From Acidimicrobiia bacterium UBA5794 (lineage in GTDB: Bacteria; Actinomycetota; Acidimicrobiia; Spongiisociales; UBA5794): 64,000 nt of DNA. Below, piece by piece: positions 43,710 through 52,329 of this stretch. How positions within the stretch are numbered: position 1 is the stretch's first letter; each line of letters opens with the position of its first letter. A program made the position numbers and the translations under genes. The stretch covers positions 225,831 to 289,830 of the forward strand of contig DIDS01000033.1 of NCBI GenBank assembly GCA_002418265.1, given 5' to 3'. The notes beneath the pieces are model-generated. The model was not told where the DNA came from. It saw only the letters and a list, made by a program, of their open reading frames with translations, and did no database searches.

Positions 43710-44483
43710 ATGGCGCCTCATGTCGAGACAACACGGGCCAGGGTTGAGCGTGGTCGACCGCCGATCCTCCTCGTCCATGGCGCATGGCACGCCTCGTGGT
43801 GTTGGACCGAATACTGGACGTGGTATCTGGCGGATCGTGGATACACAAACCACGCACTCGATCTCCGCGGCCACGGTCGCTCGCCGGGATCATTGCGACG
43901 TGCGAGCATCCGGGACTACGTGAACGATGTTCGCACGGTGGCCAAATCCCTTGACGAGCAGCCCGTGATTGTGGGTCATTCCATGGGCGGGTTCGTCACC
44001 CAGCACTACCTCTCCCGATTCCGTGCGCGCGCAGCGGTACTCATGGCATCCGTCCCGAATCACGGTGTCCTGCCGACAACGGTGCGGGTGGCTCGACGGT
44101 ATCCGGGAGCGTTCCTTCGCGCCAACGTAACCCTGAACCTTGGCCCGATCGTCGACGATCGAGACCGCGCCAAAGCTCTGCTGTTCGCACCGGACACTCC
44201 CGACGAGTATGCGTATCGATTTGTCGACCAAGTCCAGGACGAGTCCTATCTCGCATTTGTCGGAATGATGTTCATGAGGCCGAAGCCGAAGCGGGTGCGT
44301 GATCCAGTCTTCATTGTCGGTGCCGAACAAGACGCCGTCATTTCCCCGAACGAGATTCACCGCACCGCCAAGGCATACGGAACAACTGCCACCATCTTCG
44401 AGGGCATCGGACACGACATGATGCTCGATACCCGCTGGGAAGAACCGGCCGCCTCGGTGGCCGATTTCCTTGACTCTCTGTAG
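43710..44483 (+). CDS. Alpha/beta hydrolase
   Basis: A roughly 257-residue serine hydrolase. LVHGAWHASWCW contains the oxyanion region, VGHSMGGF the nucleophilic Ser, GAEQDAVI the acidic residue and EGIGHDMML the catalytic His. The ATG at 43710 gives the usual length; a GTG at 43641 would add 23 residues of unlikely composition. It is the first of three co-directional genes ending in the heliorhodopsin. The substrate is unknown. Confidence 0.88.
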   Translation: MAPHVETTRARVERGRPPILLVHGAWHASWCWTEYWTWYLADRGYTNHALDLRGHGRSPGSLRRASIRDYVNDVRTVAKSLDEQPVIVGHSMGGFVTQHYLSRFRARAAVLMASVPNHGVLPTTVRVARRYPGAFLRANVTLNLGPIVDDRDRAKALLFAPDTPDEYAYRFVDQVQDESYLAFVGMMFMRPKPKRVRDPVFIVGAEQDAVISPNEIHRTAKAYGTTATIFEGIGHDMMLDTRWEEPAASVADFLDSL

Positions 44484-44536
44484 TGTCGGCGAGGCGATGG
44501 CAATTCGCTTTGGTACGAGGTTATGAGGAGGATTCC

Positions 44537-44899
44537 ATGATCCAGCGCATCGAGGGTTTGCCGGCCAACGTGGTTGCATTCGAAGCCGTAGGCGAAGTCG
44601 ATGCAAACGACTATCACACGGTGCTTGAGCCCGCTGTCGAGGATGCCCTTTCATCGAACGACAAGGTTCGCTTCCTGTACGTGCTCGGGAGCAGCTTTGA
44701 TGGTTACAGCGGTGGAGCGATGTGGGAGGACACCAAAGTGGGTGTGGGGCATTGGACACGCTGGGAAAAGATCGCACTCGTGACGGACGACCAGGCCTAT
44801 CACCATGCTGTCAAGGCGTTTGCATGGCTTGTCCCGGGAAAGGTGAAGCTCTTCACCCTCTCCGAGCTCGATTCAGCCAAGGAATGGGTCGCGAGCTAA
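44537..44899 (+). CDS. SpoIIAA/STAS-like protein (DUF3478 type)
   Basis: A 120-residue protein. VVAFEAVGEVDANDYHTVLEPAVEDAL and VRFLYVLGSSFDGYSGGAMWED match the SpoIIAA-like family, and WEKIALVTDDQAYHHAVKAFAWLVPGKVKLFTLSE follows. GAGGAGGATTCC precedes the ATG. These small proteins bind ligands or lipids, or act in signalling. It lies 45 bases before the heliorhodopsin. Confidence 0.85.
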   Translation: MIQRIEGLPANVVAFEAVGEVDANDYHTVLEPAVEDALSSNDKVRFLYVLGSSFDGYSGGAMWEDTKVGVGHWTRWEKIALVTDDQAYHHAVKAFAWLVPGKVKLFTLSELDSAKEWVAS

Positions 44900-44944
44900 T
44901 GCTGCGTCCGCCCTGTGGCCGCTGCTTCATATTGGGAGAGGGGG

Positions 44945-45721
44945 GTGACCGCATTGGTTTCGACAGTCTCGGTTTCCGATCGTGAATTCGGTCGACTTCG
45001 CACATACAACTGGATCATGGGAGGGCTTCACGCCATCCAGGGTCTCTTGATCCTGGTTCTCGCCACGGACTTCACGCTTCCCGTTACTGCCAGCTTCCTC
45101 CAGGGTCCCCCCGGAACTTCTGAGACCGAGTCGGTCGTGTTGTTCGACCTGTCAGTAGCCGGCGGGGTGGCTGCGTTCCTGTTTCTCTCTGCGCTCTTCC
45201 ACTTCATCATTGCCAGCGTCGGTGCTGGACGGTACCGCGATCAGCTCGCACGGGGTCAAAACCAGTTTCGCTGGATCGAATACGCCCTGTCATCCTCTCT
45301 GATGATCGTCCTCATCGCCATGCTGCCGGGGATCACCGATGTGGCTGCCCTCGTTGCCTTGTTCGGTGTGAATGCTGGCATGATCTTTTTCGGATCGGTG
45401 CAGGAACGCTATGAGGAACCCGGAGGGTCGCTCTGGCCATTCTGGCTCGGAGTGGTCCTCGGTGGTGTGCCGTGGGTTGCGATCGGCATCTACCTCGTGT
45501 CGCCGGGAAGCAACGCCCAACCGCCAGCATTCGTCTATGCAATCTTCGTTTCACTTTTTGTGTTCTTCAACACCTTTGCGTTGACCCAGCTACTGCAGTA
45601 CCGGCAGGTGGGCAGGTTCAGGAACTACCTGACCGGTGAGCGCACCTACATCCTGCTCAGCCTGTTGGCCAAGACTGCCCTTGCCTGGCAGGTTTTCGCT
45701 GGGACACTCGTACCGACCTGA
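44945..45721 (+). CDS. Heliorhodopsin
   Basis: A 258-residue seven-helix retinal protein that closely follows the pattern of the type member 48C12: LSALFHFIIAS, FRWIEYALSSSLMIVLIA with the Schiff-base counterion Glu112, FGVNAGMIFFGSVQE and LLSLLAKTALAWQVFAGT with the retinal lysine Lys243. Heliorhodopsins have a reversed topology relative to type 1 rhodopsins; they are reported not to pump ions and their roles are still being worked out. The GTG start follows GGGAGAGG. No retinal synthesis genes are visible here. Confidence 0.95.
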   Translation: MTALVSTVSVSDREFGRLRTYNWIMGGLHAIQGLLILVLATDFTLPVTASFLQGPPGTSETESVVLFDLSVAGGVAAFLFLSALFHFIIASVGAGRYRDQLARGQNQFRWIEYALSSSLMIVLIAMLPGITDVAALVALFGVNAGMIFFGSVQERYEEPGGSLWPFWLGVVLGGVPWVAIGIYLVSPGSNAQPPAFVYAIFVSLFVFFNTFALTQLLQYRQVGRFRNYLTGERTYILLSLLAKTALAWQVFAGTLVPT

Positions 45722-45733
45722 GCAATTGATCCG

Positions 45734-45874
45734 ACCGGTTTCGACAAAATCCAAAGGGCTGATCCAACCTTCGGAGATCCGTATCCCAAAGGCACGGGCA
45801 ATGGCATCGTGAAGCGGTACCGCACAATGGTGCTCCAGGATTTTCGCATCGGCATGTGTCGTCGGAACGATTCT
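45734..45874 (-). pseudogene. Fragment of a DUF6325/DUF1269-like gene
   Basis: On the minus strand about 47 codons match the C-terminal part of the complete gene at 49258-49794: LEHHCAVPLHDAIARAFGIRISEGWISPLD against LEHHWAVPLRNAIARAGGMRISDGWISPLD. The upstream domain is missing and the reading frame continues into the heliorhodopsin 3' end. It is a remnant of a duplicated copy. Confidence 0.75.
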
Positions 45875-45930
45875 TCCCTCCCGTGCGTGTATCAATTGCA
45901 TGTCGGAAATCTCGAAGCCAGGTGAGTTGG

Positions 45931-46422
45931 ATGGTCGTGTCTGAGACCGAGAGTCGAAATGATCCTGTCGTGGTTGGTTTCGACGGCTTCTATCGGTCGA
46001 CGAGGGATCGGCTGTACCGGGCGCTGGTTGTCACGATTCGGAATCGAGAACTTGCAGTTGAGGCCGTCGACGAAGCAATGGCACGAGCGGCAGAGCGTTG
46101 GTCGGTCGTTGGTCAATACGAGTATCCCGAAGGCTGGGTCTATCGGGTGGCGTTGAATTGGTCTCGATCAGTGTTTCGACGCCGGAAACCCGTCCTTGCT
46201 GAGTCTGAAGCCGTGTGGGACTCGTTGCCCGACCCCGATGTTGCCCACGCCGTTGCCGATCTACCGCTGCGGTTCCGCACCGTCATCGTGGCTCGATACT
46301 ACCTGGACTGGTCAGTACCGCAGATATCGGAACACTTCGACATTCCCCTTGGCACCGTCAAGAGTCGCCTGCACCGGGCGTTGGAACGCCTTGAGAAATC
46401 ACTATCAAAGGACGGATCATGA
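45931..46422 (+). CDS. Sigma-70 family (ECF-like) RNA polymerase sigma factor
   Basis: A 163-residue sigma factor. Region 2 is weak (FDGFYRSTRDRLYRALVVTI, then AVDEAMARAAERW), and region 4 ends with VARYYLDWSVPQISEHFDIPLGTVKSRLHRALERLEK, a clear HTH. The ATG at 45931 follows AGGTGAG. Its stop overlaps the start of the next gene (ATGA), a typical sigma/anti-sigma coupling. The signal is unknown. Confidence 0.85.
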   Translation: MVVSETESRNDPVVVGFDGFYRSTRDRLYRALVVTIRNRELAVEAVDEAMARAAERWSVVGQYEYPEGWVYRVALNWSRSVFRRRKPVLAESEAVWDSLPDPDVAHAVADLPLRFRTVIVARYYLDWSVPQISEHFDIPLGTVKSRLHRALERLEKSLSKDGS

Positions 46423-47372
46423 CAAATACCGAACAGCGAATTCGCAATGCTCTGCATGCAGAAGCGGATGCGTGGCCCCCACCGCCTCCGGCTGGCATCG
46501 TGCCCCACCGTCGACCGTCGGTTCCCGGCTGGATGCTCGCCTCTGCAGCCGCAGCTGTCGTCCTGGTCGTTGGATCGATGTCAATCGCATTCGTTGGCAA
46601 TCAAACAACAGGGCCCCAGGGTGATGGGTCGCAGGGTACGAGTGGCGTCACATCGGCAAGCGTGGCACCAGCAACGCCCTCTCCGGTTACGGAGTTCTCT
46701 GGGCCTGGAGTCTCCACGAACACAACAGGTGATGAGACGCCCACGACGGACGCGACGGCCGTCGAACTCGACTGGGAAAACGACTGGGAAAAGATCGCCA
46801 TGGAACATGGTGCTGAACCCGTGAGCGATGCCAAGATCGCCCGCGCTGCTGGTGACCCTGTTCCCGGAATGGTCCCCGGTTCAGGTTTCGGATTTGCGAC
46901 GTCAACGCAAACCGACCCACCGGTGGATGAGCTTGGGATCGTCTTGTACCTCGCCACCGACTCCACCGAATCTGACCAGTTGTACGCCTGCGTGACTGAC
47001 TATGCAATCATTGACGGCAAGACAGCGGTTGGAAGCGGGCGATGCGAGTCGAAACCGTGGGATCTGTTGTCCTTCGGTTTCAGCGCAAGCGGTGGCTGCC
47101 TACCGTCCGCCGAAACCGCGCCGATGCTCATCACCGTGTGGGGACTTCCCTCCACCGCAACCGAAGTTGCATTCGAGGTCGGTCATGATCGAGGACACAT
47201 CGTGTCAGTACCTGCCTCGGGTACAGCCCAGGTGGTGGTTACCGGCCAGTCCCCAATCTGGTCAGTGAACTTCGAGGGCATCAACAGCGAGCACCGGGCC
47301 GAATTGGATCAATTCCTCCCAGCCTTCGAGAACATTGCCGAAAGATGCGGTGCGGACTCAGGACCGGGCTGA
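46419..47372 (+). CDS. Single-pass membrane protein, probable anti-sigma partner
   Basis: A 317-residue protein with an approximately 35-residue cytoplasmic N-terminus (MTNTEQRIRNALHAEA), one transmembrane segment about residues 39-58, and a Thr/Ser/Pro linker leading to an external domain with four to five cysteines. Translational coupling to the sigma gene suggests it binds or regulates the sigma factor. No zinc-type HxxxCxxC anti-sigma motif is seen, so this role is inferred from context. Confidence 0.7.
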   Translation: MTNTEQRIRNALHAEADAWPPPPPAGIVPHRRPSVPGWMLASAAAAVVLVVGSMSIAFVGNQTTGPQGDGSQGTSGVTSASVAPATPSPVTEFSGPGVSTNTTGDETPTTDATAVELDWENDWEKIAMEHGAEPVSDAKIARAAGDPVPGMVPGSGFGFATSTQTDPPVDELGIVLYLATDSTESDQLYACVTDYAIIDGKTAVGSGRCESKPWDLLSFGFSASGGCLPSAETAPMLITVWGLPSTATEVAFEVGHDRGHIVSVPASGTAQVVVTGQSPIWSVNFEGINSEHRAELDQFLPAFENIAERCGADSGPG

Positions 47373-47546
47373 ATCCCAACGAGCATTGTCGAATAGATCT
47401 GCGGTCCACATATCGCCGGCAAGGCAGGGCTATCGACGACTACGGGGGCGGGCTGGAGTCCTGTGCGCTGTCGGCACGGGTCCGACTCCGGTCGTATGAT
47501 TCTGACGCGCCGACCAACCGGGCCGACGTCCTAGCGGGAGGTATTC

Positions 47547-48026
47547 ATGGCGAGTCTGACCAGGGCTTTTGTCGTACAGGATGGCGAGGGTCAGATCATC
47601 CCGGGTCCAGCTGGTGGCCCAACGACGGTCAAAGCCCGAACCGAGACAACCAATGGCAGCTTTACGATGCTGGAGGTGACCATCGGCCCGAAGCAAGGCC
47701 CACCTGCGCACATCCACCGTCGCGAGGACGAGATGTGGTATCTGCTCGACGGTCGTTTCAGGTTCGTCGCCGACGACAAGCTGTTCGAAGCAGCACCCGG
47801 TTCCTTTGTATTCGTGCCTCGGGGAACCGCCCATTGTTTCCAGAACCTCGAAGATCGCCCATCGCGGATTCTGGTCATGTTTACACCGTCGGGTATGGAA
47901 CGCTTCTTCGAGGAACATGCCCTTCTGCCACCCGGTCCGGTCGATCCTGGGCGCTACCGAGATATCGCCGAGCGGTCATGGATGGAAGTCGCCGGACCAC
48001 CTCTCGCTGAGTCTCATCCGCTTTGA
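47547..48026 (+). CDS. Cupin domain protein
   Basis: A 159-residue single-domain cupin. Motif 1 is PPAHIHRREDEMWYLLDGRF, with two His and a Glu as metal ligands, and motif 2 is FVFVPRGTAHCFQN with the last His. GGGAGG lies six bases before the ATG. The substrate is unknown; relatives are isomerases, oxygenases and binding proteins. Confidence 0.9.
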   Translation: MASLTRAFVVQDGEGQIIPGPAGGPTTVKARTETTNGSFTMLEVTIGPKQGPPAHIHRREDEMWYLLDGRFRFVADDKLFEAAPGSFVFVPRGTAHCFQNLEDRPSRILVMFTPSGMERFFEEHALLPPGPVDPGRYRDIAERSWMEVAGPPLAESHPL

Positions 48027-48164
48027 CGCGGAACCGTTACCAAACACCCGGCGTACCTGGTTCACGACACAACTCCATCGCCATCCATCACTGATCCGTC
48101 CGGTAAGCATCGGGCTCGGCTACCGATACCACCCACGTCGCGCTCCGATCTGGCTGACTCGGAG

Positions 48165-48731
48165 CTAGCGCTCCGCGCGGTAGCGTGAGAAAAGGACTCC
48201 TGAGTTGAAGGTGTGCGTCTCGACGAGTTCGAGATCCACCCGACGCTCGCGCTGGGGAAAGAACGGAATGCCACCGCCGACCAGTACTGGGTAGACCATC
48301 ATCCGGTACTCGTCGACAAGATCCAACGCTGCCGCCTCAGCGGCGAGGGTCGCGCCGCCGATAGCGATGTCTCCCTCCTCCGACTCTGCTCGTAACCGCT
48401 CGATCTCCTCCACCAGGCTGCCGGAGGCAAGGCGGGCATTGCCCTGCACCGTCGACAGCGTGGTGGAGAACACCACCTTTGGGAGTGGCTTCCAGAGCGC
48501 GGCCCACTCAAGCTCGGCATCGTCGAGCGGTGGATCCTGGTCGGAGGTCTCCCAGTACAGCATCGTCTCGTACAGGCGTCGCCCCAACAGGTGGACACCG
48601 ACCTCTCGAATCCCGTCGATCCAGAAACGGAAGACCTCATCGTCGGGTGTCCCCCAGTCAAAGTCGCCGTCCGGCCCGACGATGTAGCCGTCAAGTGACA
48701 CACTCATTGAATAGGTCACGTTGCGCATCAC
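48165..48731 (-). CDS. Dihydrofolate reductase family protein (RibD C-terminal-like)
   Basis: A 188-residue RibD_C/YyaP-type protein: YSMSVSLDGYIVGPDGDFDW, LLGRRLYETM and DIAIGGATLAAEAAALDLVDEY, with a C-terminal sheet. It is a NADPH-dependent reductase of unknown substrate, not a true DHFR. AGGAGGA precedes the start. Either of two adjacent ATG codons could begin it. Confidence 0.9.
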   Translation of the reverse strand: MMRNVTYSMSVSLDGYIVGPDGDFDWGTPDDEVFRFWIDGIREVGVHLLGRRLYETMLYWETSDQDPPLDDAELEWAALWKPLPKVVFSTTLSTVQGNARLASGSLVEEIERLRAESEEGDIAIGGATLAAEAAALDLVDEYRMMVYPVLVGGGIPFFPQRERRVDLELVETHTFNSGVLFSRYRAER

Positions 48732-48777
48732 CAGTCCTCCTCGTCAACGGGTTCGACAATATTCTCGCACGGGCGGC

Positions 48778-49053
48778 GAGAATGCTGTGATCGAGGAGAT
48801 CCTTGATTGGCGACCGTACGACTACGTCACTGATCGCACGATCGTTGAGACCCCGGCGGGTCCCGTTCGGTTTGTGCACACCATCGAGTTCGAGCCAACA
48901 ACCGATGGCACCATGATTCGGTTCCGATTCGCACCACCCAACGACGCTGCCGGGCGGGCAATCGCAGCCGACATCGCCGACGACTACGGCGACGCCTTGA
49001 GGTCCGCCGTACCCGCGCTGATCGAGCAGCTCAAAACACACTCGACCAGCTGA
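48778..49053 (+). pseudogene. C-terminal fragment of a SRPBCC/polyketide cyclase-type protein
   Basis: About 92 residues match the second half of a START/SRPBCC domain (VIEEILDWRPYDYVTDRTI, then VHTIEFEPTTDGTMIRFRF). The N-terminal strands and first helix are absent. The frame begins only in the spacer opposite the DHFR-like gene. It is probably a decayed gene; expression from an internal start cannot be excluded. Confidence 0.6.
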
Positions 49054-49106
49054 CGTACGCTGACCCAGTGTGGATTGCTTCTCAGCACACTGGGTTACAA
49101 CGTGAA

Positions 49107-49134
49107 GAAGGGGCCCGCTTGGTAGGACCCCTTC
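49107..49134. terminator. Hairpin GAAGGGG...CCCCTTC
   Basis: A seven-base stem with a 14-base loop lies between the SRPBCC fragment and the convergent DUF6325-like gene. No T-run follows, as is common in Actinobacteria. Confidence 0.5.
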
Positions 49135-49257
49135 CACTCGAATCAGGTCTGTCGCCTCAACGACGGCGAGCGACTCGCCGAGATGTGCGTCGTGCGACCC
49201 TGCGTGGTGCTGGCATCCTCAGACCTCCATTCCTTGAGTTGGTTCCATTCTATGCGA

Positions 49258-49794
49258 TCAGATCGCGGCGTCGAGCTCCGCGTGGGCTTCTGCCTCCTCG
49301 GCAGCGAGGAGTCCGATTTCGACAAGATCCAGTGGACTGATCCAACCATCGGAGATCCGCATGCCGCCAGCACGAGCGATGGCGTTGCGAAGGGGTACGG
49401 CCCAATGGTGCTCAAGCAGAAGCAGGGCGGCAGCGGAGTCGTTCGGGATCTCTTCAATGATGTCCCAAGCGTCCTCATCGTCAAAGACCTCGACTTCGCC
49501 ATCGGATCCAGCGAGAGCTCCAAGGACAGCGCCAGCTTCCATGCCTTCCTCGCCTTCGATTCCGAGACCGATGAGGGCGCCGATCTTTGATCCGACCTCA
49601 ATCGCCTCGTCCCGCGACAGGTTGCTGAGGTGGGCAACTTCGATGTCGCCGTCAGCGTCCTTGAAGACGGCAAGAGCGTCTATGACCCGGACAGAGTTGC
49701 TTTCCCGAAGCCGCTCAAGTTCTTCAATGATCTCACCCTGAAAGTTCGGGTGGTCGAACCCCAAAACGAGCAGTTGTACTGGCCCGATTGCCAT
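49258..49794 (-). CDS. DUF6325/DUF1269-like protein
   Basis: A 178-residue protein: IGPVQLLVLGFDHPNFQGEI, VRVIDALAVFKDADGDIEV and an Asp/Glu-rich middle, followed by the helical end SDGWISPLDLVEIGLLAAEE. A central Gly/Ala-rich stretch resembles the glycine-zipper found in DUF1269. AAGGGAT lies before the ATG. The function is unknown. A truncated relative occurs at 45734. Confidence 0.75.
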   Translation of the reverse strand: MAIGPVQLLVLGFDHPNFQGEIIEELERLRESNSVRVIDALAVFKDADGDIEVAHLSNLSRDEAIEVGSKIGALIGLGIEGEEGMEAGAVLGALAGSDGEVEVFDDEDAWDIIEEIPNDSAAALLLLEHHWAVPLRNAIARAGGMRISDGWISPLDLVEIGLLAAEEAEAHAELDAAI

Positions 49795-50183
49795 GGTGCA
49801 TCCCTTCGTTGACCGCACCGTGGTGCGACGTTGACCGACATGAGACAAGCGTACTGGGACACAAAGAGCTGTGCCCGCTGTCAAATAGATTCTTGACCGC
49901 GGAAACCGTCAGCCGCCGACGCTCGATCCCACCGAGCGATGATGTTCGTGTTCGTGGAGCGCCTTCGCCTCGGCATGGGTGGTCGGCTTGAGGTCAAACA
50001 CGACCTTGCCCAACTTGTTGGTGAAGGCATACGGCGCCTGGCCCTCCCAATGTCCATCCCCGCGCAACAGGTGGAATCGCGGGGTCGCGGTCCCACGGAG
50101 CAGAAACCGGCAGTAACAAGCTGCAGAGTATTTCACCCGCGGCCGACAGATCAATCGGCAGGCTGCACCTCTCGCTGGAAAGG
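49795..50183. other. Stretch without a confident gene; possible protein remnant on the minus strand
   Basis: On the minus strand about 50 codons near 49930-50090 read like a real protein end (FHLLRGDGHWEGQAPYAF, then NKLGKVVFDLKPTTHAEA), but no start, ribosome site or complete domain is present. It may be a decayed gene. Nothing else was recognised. Confidence 0.35.
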
Positions 50184-50867
50184 TCAGAGATGCTGAAGAA
50201 CCTCTGACCCCAGGGCCGACGGGTCTACGTCGGTACCTGGGGCAGCCGCTGCAATGTGAGCGAGACGCCAGCCGGTAACGGCGACGAACACCAGGACCGG
50301 CAAAACGAAGATCCGCTGGGCAAGACCGTCCCACTCGGGGACGCCGTCGCTCGCCGCGAACAAGAGAAATCCGGCCAAGGTGGCCCAAGCGGAAATGCGG
50401 GTAAACCGCACGTGACCCGCCCATCGGGAATCCTGACGGAAGTGGCGGATCAGGAAGAAAAGGCCCACCACCATACTGAGGAATCCGACAAGACCGGTCA
50501 TCAGGTGGAGAAGTCCTTCGGTGGTCGCCCCTTCGCATCCGGAGTCACAGTGGAGTGTCCCGTTGAGGATCGTACCCGAAATGCCCATGACCGCCACCAG
50601 CACGGCGCCCAGGAACACCCGTCCGGCGTCGATCATGAGGCCGATGGCCAGACCGGTGGTGGTCAATCCGACGAGGGCGAAGTTGATGTTCTGAATCCAT
50701 GGACGGGTTGCGTCAGCGCCACCGAGCTCACTGATCATCTGATCAACATGGCTGTATCCGTCATAGGCCAAGCCGGCCACGACGATGCCGGCGACAAACA
50801 CGAACACACCGAAGAAGGCGAGCCAGCCGAGTTGGCCAGCTATTTGAGTAGATGATGATGTATTCAT
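50184..50867 (-). CDS. DUF998 family membrane protein
   Basis: A 227-residue protein with six hydrophobic segments, the SHVDQMISELGGADA segment after segment 1 and a short CDSGC loop, as in DUF998. TATAGT lies eight bases upstream of the ATG, so its transcript probably has almost no leader. It is divergent from a TetR regulator across 31 bases and is the likely target of it. Confidence 0.85.
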   Translation of the reverse strand: MNTSSSTQIAGQLGWLAFFGVFVFVAGIVVAGLAYDGYSHVDQMISELGGADATRPWIQNINFALVGLTTTGLAIGLMIDAGRVFLGAVLVAVMGISGTILNGTLHCDSGCEGATTEGLLHLMTGLVGFLSMVVGLFFLIRHFRQDSRWAGHVRFTRISAWATLAGFLLFAASDGVPEWDGLAQRIFVLPVLVFVAVTGWRLAHIAAAAPGTDVDPSALGSEVLQHL

Positions 50868-50886
50868 AGTAGTGGACTATAACCTG

Positions 50887-50892
50887 TAGAGT
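50887..50892 (+). promoter_or_regulatory. -10 box TAGAGT of a leaderless promoter
   Basis: TAGAGT is followed by GAGCTG and the ATG at 50899. The divergent DUF998 gene has TATAGT on the other strand. Confidence 0.55.
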
Positions 50893-50898
50893 GAGCTG

Positions 50899-51528
50899 AT
50901 GTCAACCACTCGAAACTATCGGTCTGAACGACGCTCCCAGCAGGCCCAGGAGACCCGGCGCATCATCCGTACCTCGGCACGGAGACTATTCGAGCAGAAT
51001 GGGTTCTCTGCGACGACGGTGGCCTCGATCGCGGCGGAGGCGAAGGTGTCTGTCGCAACGGTGTACGCCGCGTTCGGTTCGAAGGCCGGCATCTTGAGCG
51101 AGATGATGGACGCACTCGAAGAACTGGCGGCGGGCGATGAAGACCCGGCGACTGTGATCTTTGCCGAAACAGACCCTGTCCGACAGCTGAGTCTTTTCGT
51201 GCATTGGGTACGAACGCTGTTCGAGCGGGGCGAACCACTGGTACGAGCCGCGCGCTCGGCGCTGGGCGACGCAGATGTCGCCGCGATGACGGAGACGGGT
51301 GACCGGCGTCGGCTCGAAGGGGCCAACCTGCTCGTGTCGGCATGGTTCGACGTCGGAGCGTTGAACCCGGGCCTCTCCGCCGAGGAAGGCGCACACTCAC
51401 TGTGGCTACTTACAAGTGCCGAGCTGTATCTCAACGCGGTAGACGTCCTTGGCTGGAACGCGGACTCCTACGAGGCTTGGGTCCTCAAGGTCTCGAGCCA
51501 AGCCCTGTTCGGGTTCAACTCGGACTAG
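50899..51528 (+). CDS. TetR-family transcriptional regulator
   Basis: A 209-residue regulator. Residues about 15-60 are a TetR helix-turn-helix (RIIRTSARRLFEQNGFSATT, then VSVATVYAAFGSKAGIL), and the helical ligand domain follows. It probably represses the divergent DUF998 gene and itself from the 31-base spacer. The effector is unknown. Confidence 0.92.
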   Translation: MSTTRNYRSERRSQQAQETRRIIRTSARRLFEQNGFSATTVASIAAEAKVSVATVYAAFGSKAGILSEMMDALEELAAGDEDPATVIFAETDPVRQLSLFVHWVRTLFERGEPLVRAARSALGDADVAAMTETGDRRRLEGANLLVSAWFDVGALNPGLSAEEGAHSLWLLTSAELYLNAVDVLGWNADSYEAWVLKVSSQALFGFNSD

Positions 51529-51765
51529 AGCTGGAGACAAGCGAGACCCGAAGTCACAGGGAGCCCTTGCGACGCGAGGACTCCCGATCAGTGCGGATGA
51601 GCTGATTGGAACCCCTGGCGCCTACGCTGGGAATGCAGCGCCTCCACCCCTCCGACCGGGCTATATACGCTCTGACCCGGGGTTTTGTACTCAACACCTT
51701 TCACTGTTTTGCATGGTTTCACGTCGTTTCGCGCGCGAAGCGCGCGGTCGTACGGTTCGGCACTG

Positions 51766-52029
51766 TCAGCGCGGTCGGTACGCGTCTCGGCGATGTTGCA
51801 CACGGTGGATCAGAATGACCTGGTCGTCTTCAAAGATCTCGTAGATGATGCGGTAGTCGCCACGTCGCGCCGACCAGAGACCCTCAAGTTCACCAACGAG
51901 CGGCTTGCCGAGCCGGTTCGGGTTCTCAGCAATCGGTCCGACAATGGACTCCAGTGCAGCGTGGCGCACCTTGTCAGGGAGCTTGTTGAGATGACGAAGA
52001 CCCTCGGGTGTGATCTCGACCTCGTACAC
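51766..52029 (-). CDS. RelE/ParE-family toxin
   Basis: An 87-residue toxin: MYEVEITPEGLRHLNKLPDKV, GELEGLWSARRGDYRIIYEI and VQHRRDAY, the usual RelE core with basic residues for mRNA cleavage. It is ten bases downstream of its antitoxin gene. Confidence 0.92.
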   Translation of the reverse strand: MYEVEITPEGLRHLNKLPDKVRHAALESIVGPIAENPNRLGKPLVGELEGLWSARRGDYRIIYEIFEDDQVILIHRVQHRRDAYRPR

Positions 52030-52038
52030 CCACCAACC

Positions 52039-52293
52039 TCAAACGTGATCCTGGAGACGCAGCCGCTTACCTTGCTCAGCGTCTCTGCGCGACCGTCGAA
52101 GGGACTGCATCAGATCGTCGTCTCGGAGGATGTCGAGGGATTCTTCAAGTGACTCAAGGTCATCGGGACTCAGCAAGACAAACGAGGGGCGCCCATTGCG
52201 TGTGACCAAGATACGGTCGTGCTGACGCTCAACCCGATCGGCCAGTTCCGATAGGTGGGCCTTGACTTCAGAGAACGGAAGCGTGTCAGACAT
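52039..52293 (-). CDS. Phd/YefM-type antitoxin
   Basis: An 84-residue antitoxin with the YefM/Phd fold: LPFSEVKAHLSELADRVERQHDRILVTRNGRPSFVLLSPDDLESL. Its N-terminal half should bind DNA and its C-terminal half the RelE-type toxin. TATAAT lies six bases upstream of the ATG, and an operator palindrome overlaps it. Confidence 0.92.
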   Translation of the reverse strand: MSDTLPFSEVKAHLSELADRVERQHDRILVTRNGRPSFVLLSPDDLESLEESLDILRDDDLMQSLRRSRRDAEQGKRLRLQDHV

Positions 52294-52299
52294 ATGAAC

Positions 52300-52305
52300 A
52301 TTATA
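52300..52305 (-). promoter_or_regulatory. -10 box TATAAT of a leaderless promoter
   Basis: A perfect consensus -10 on the minus strand followed by GTTCAT and the antitoxin ATG. It overlaps the operator palindrome, which fits autorepression. Confidence 0.65.
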
Positions 52306-52325
52306 GGTCAGTATTTTGACCTATA
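52302..52325. promoter_or_regulatory. Toxin-antitoxin operator, inverted repeat TATAGGTCA/TGACCTATA
   Basis: Two perfect nine-base arms separated by six bases, directly over the -10 box of the Phd/YefM-type antitoxin gene. This is the usual position of an autoregulatory site. Confidence 0.8.
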
Positions 52326-52329
52326 CAAG

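Noticed and set aside
49881..50096. A 71-codon minus-strand frame and others opposite the DUF6325-like gene
   Set aside because: They have no ribosome site, the composition is typical of shadows, and a better candidate remnant lies in another frame of the same region.
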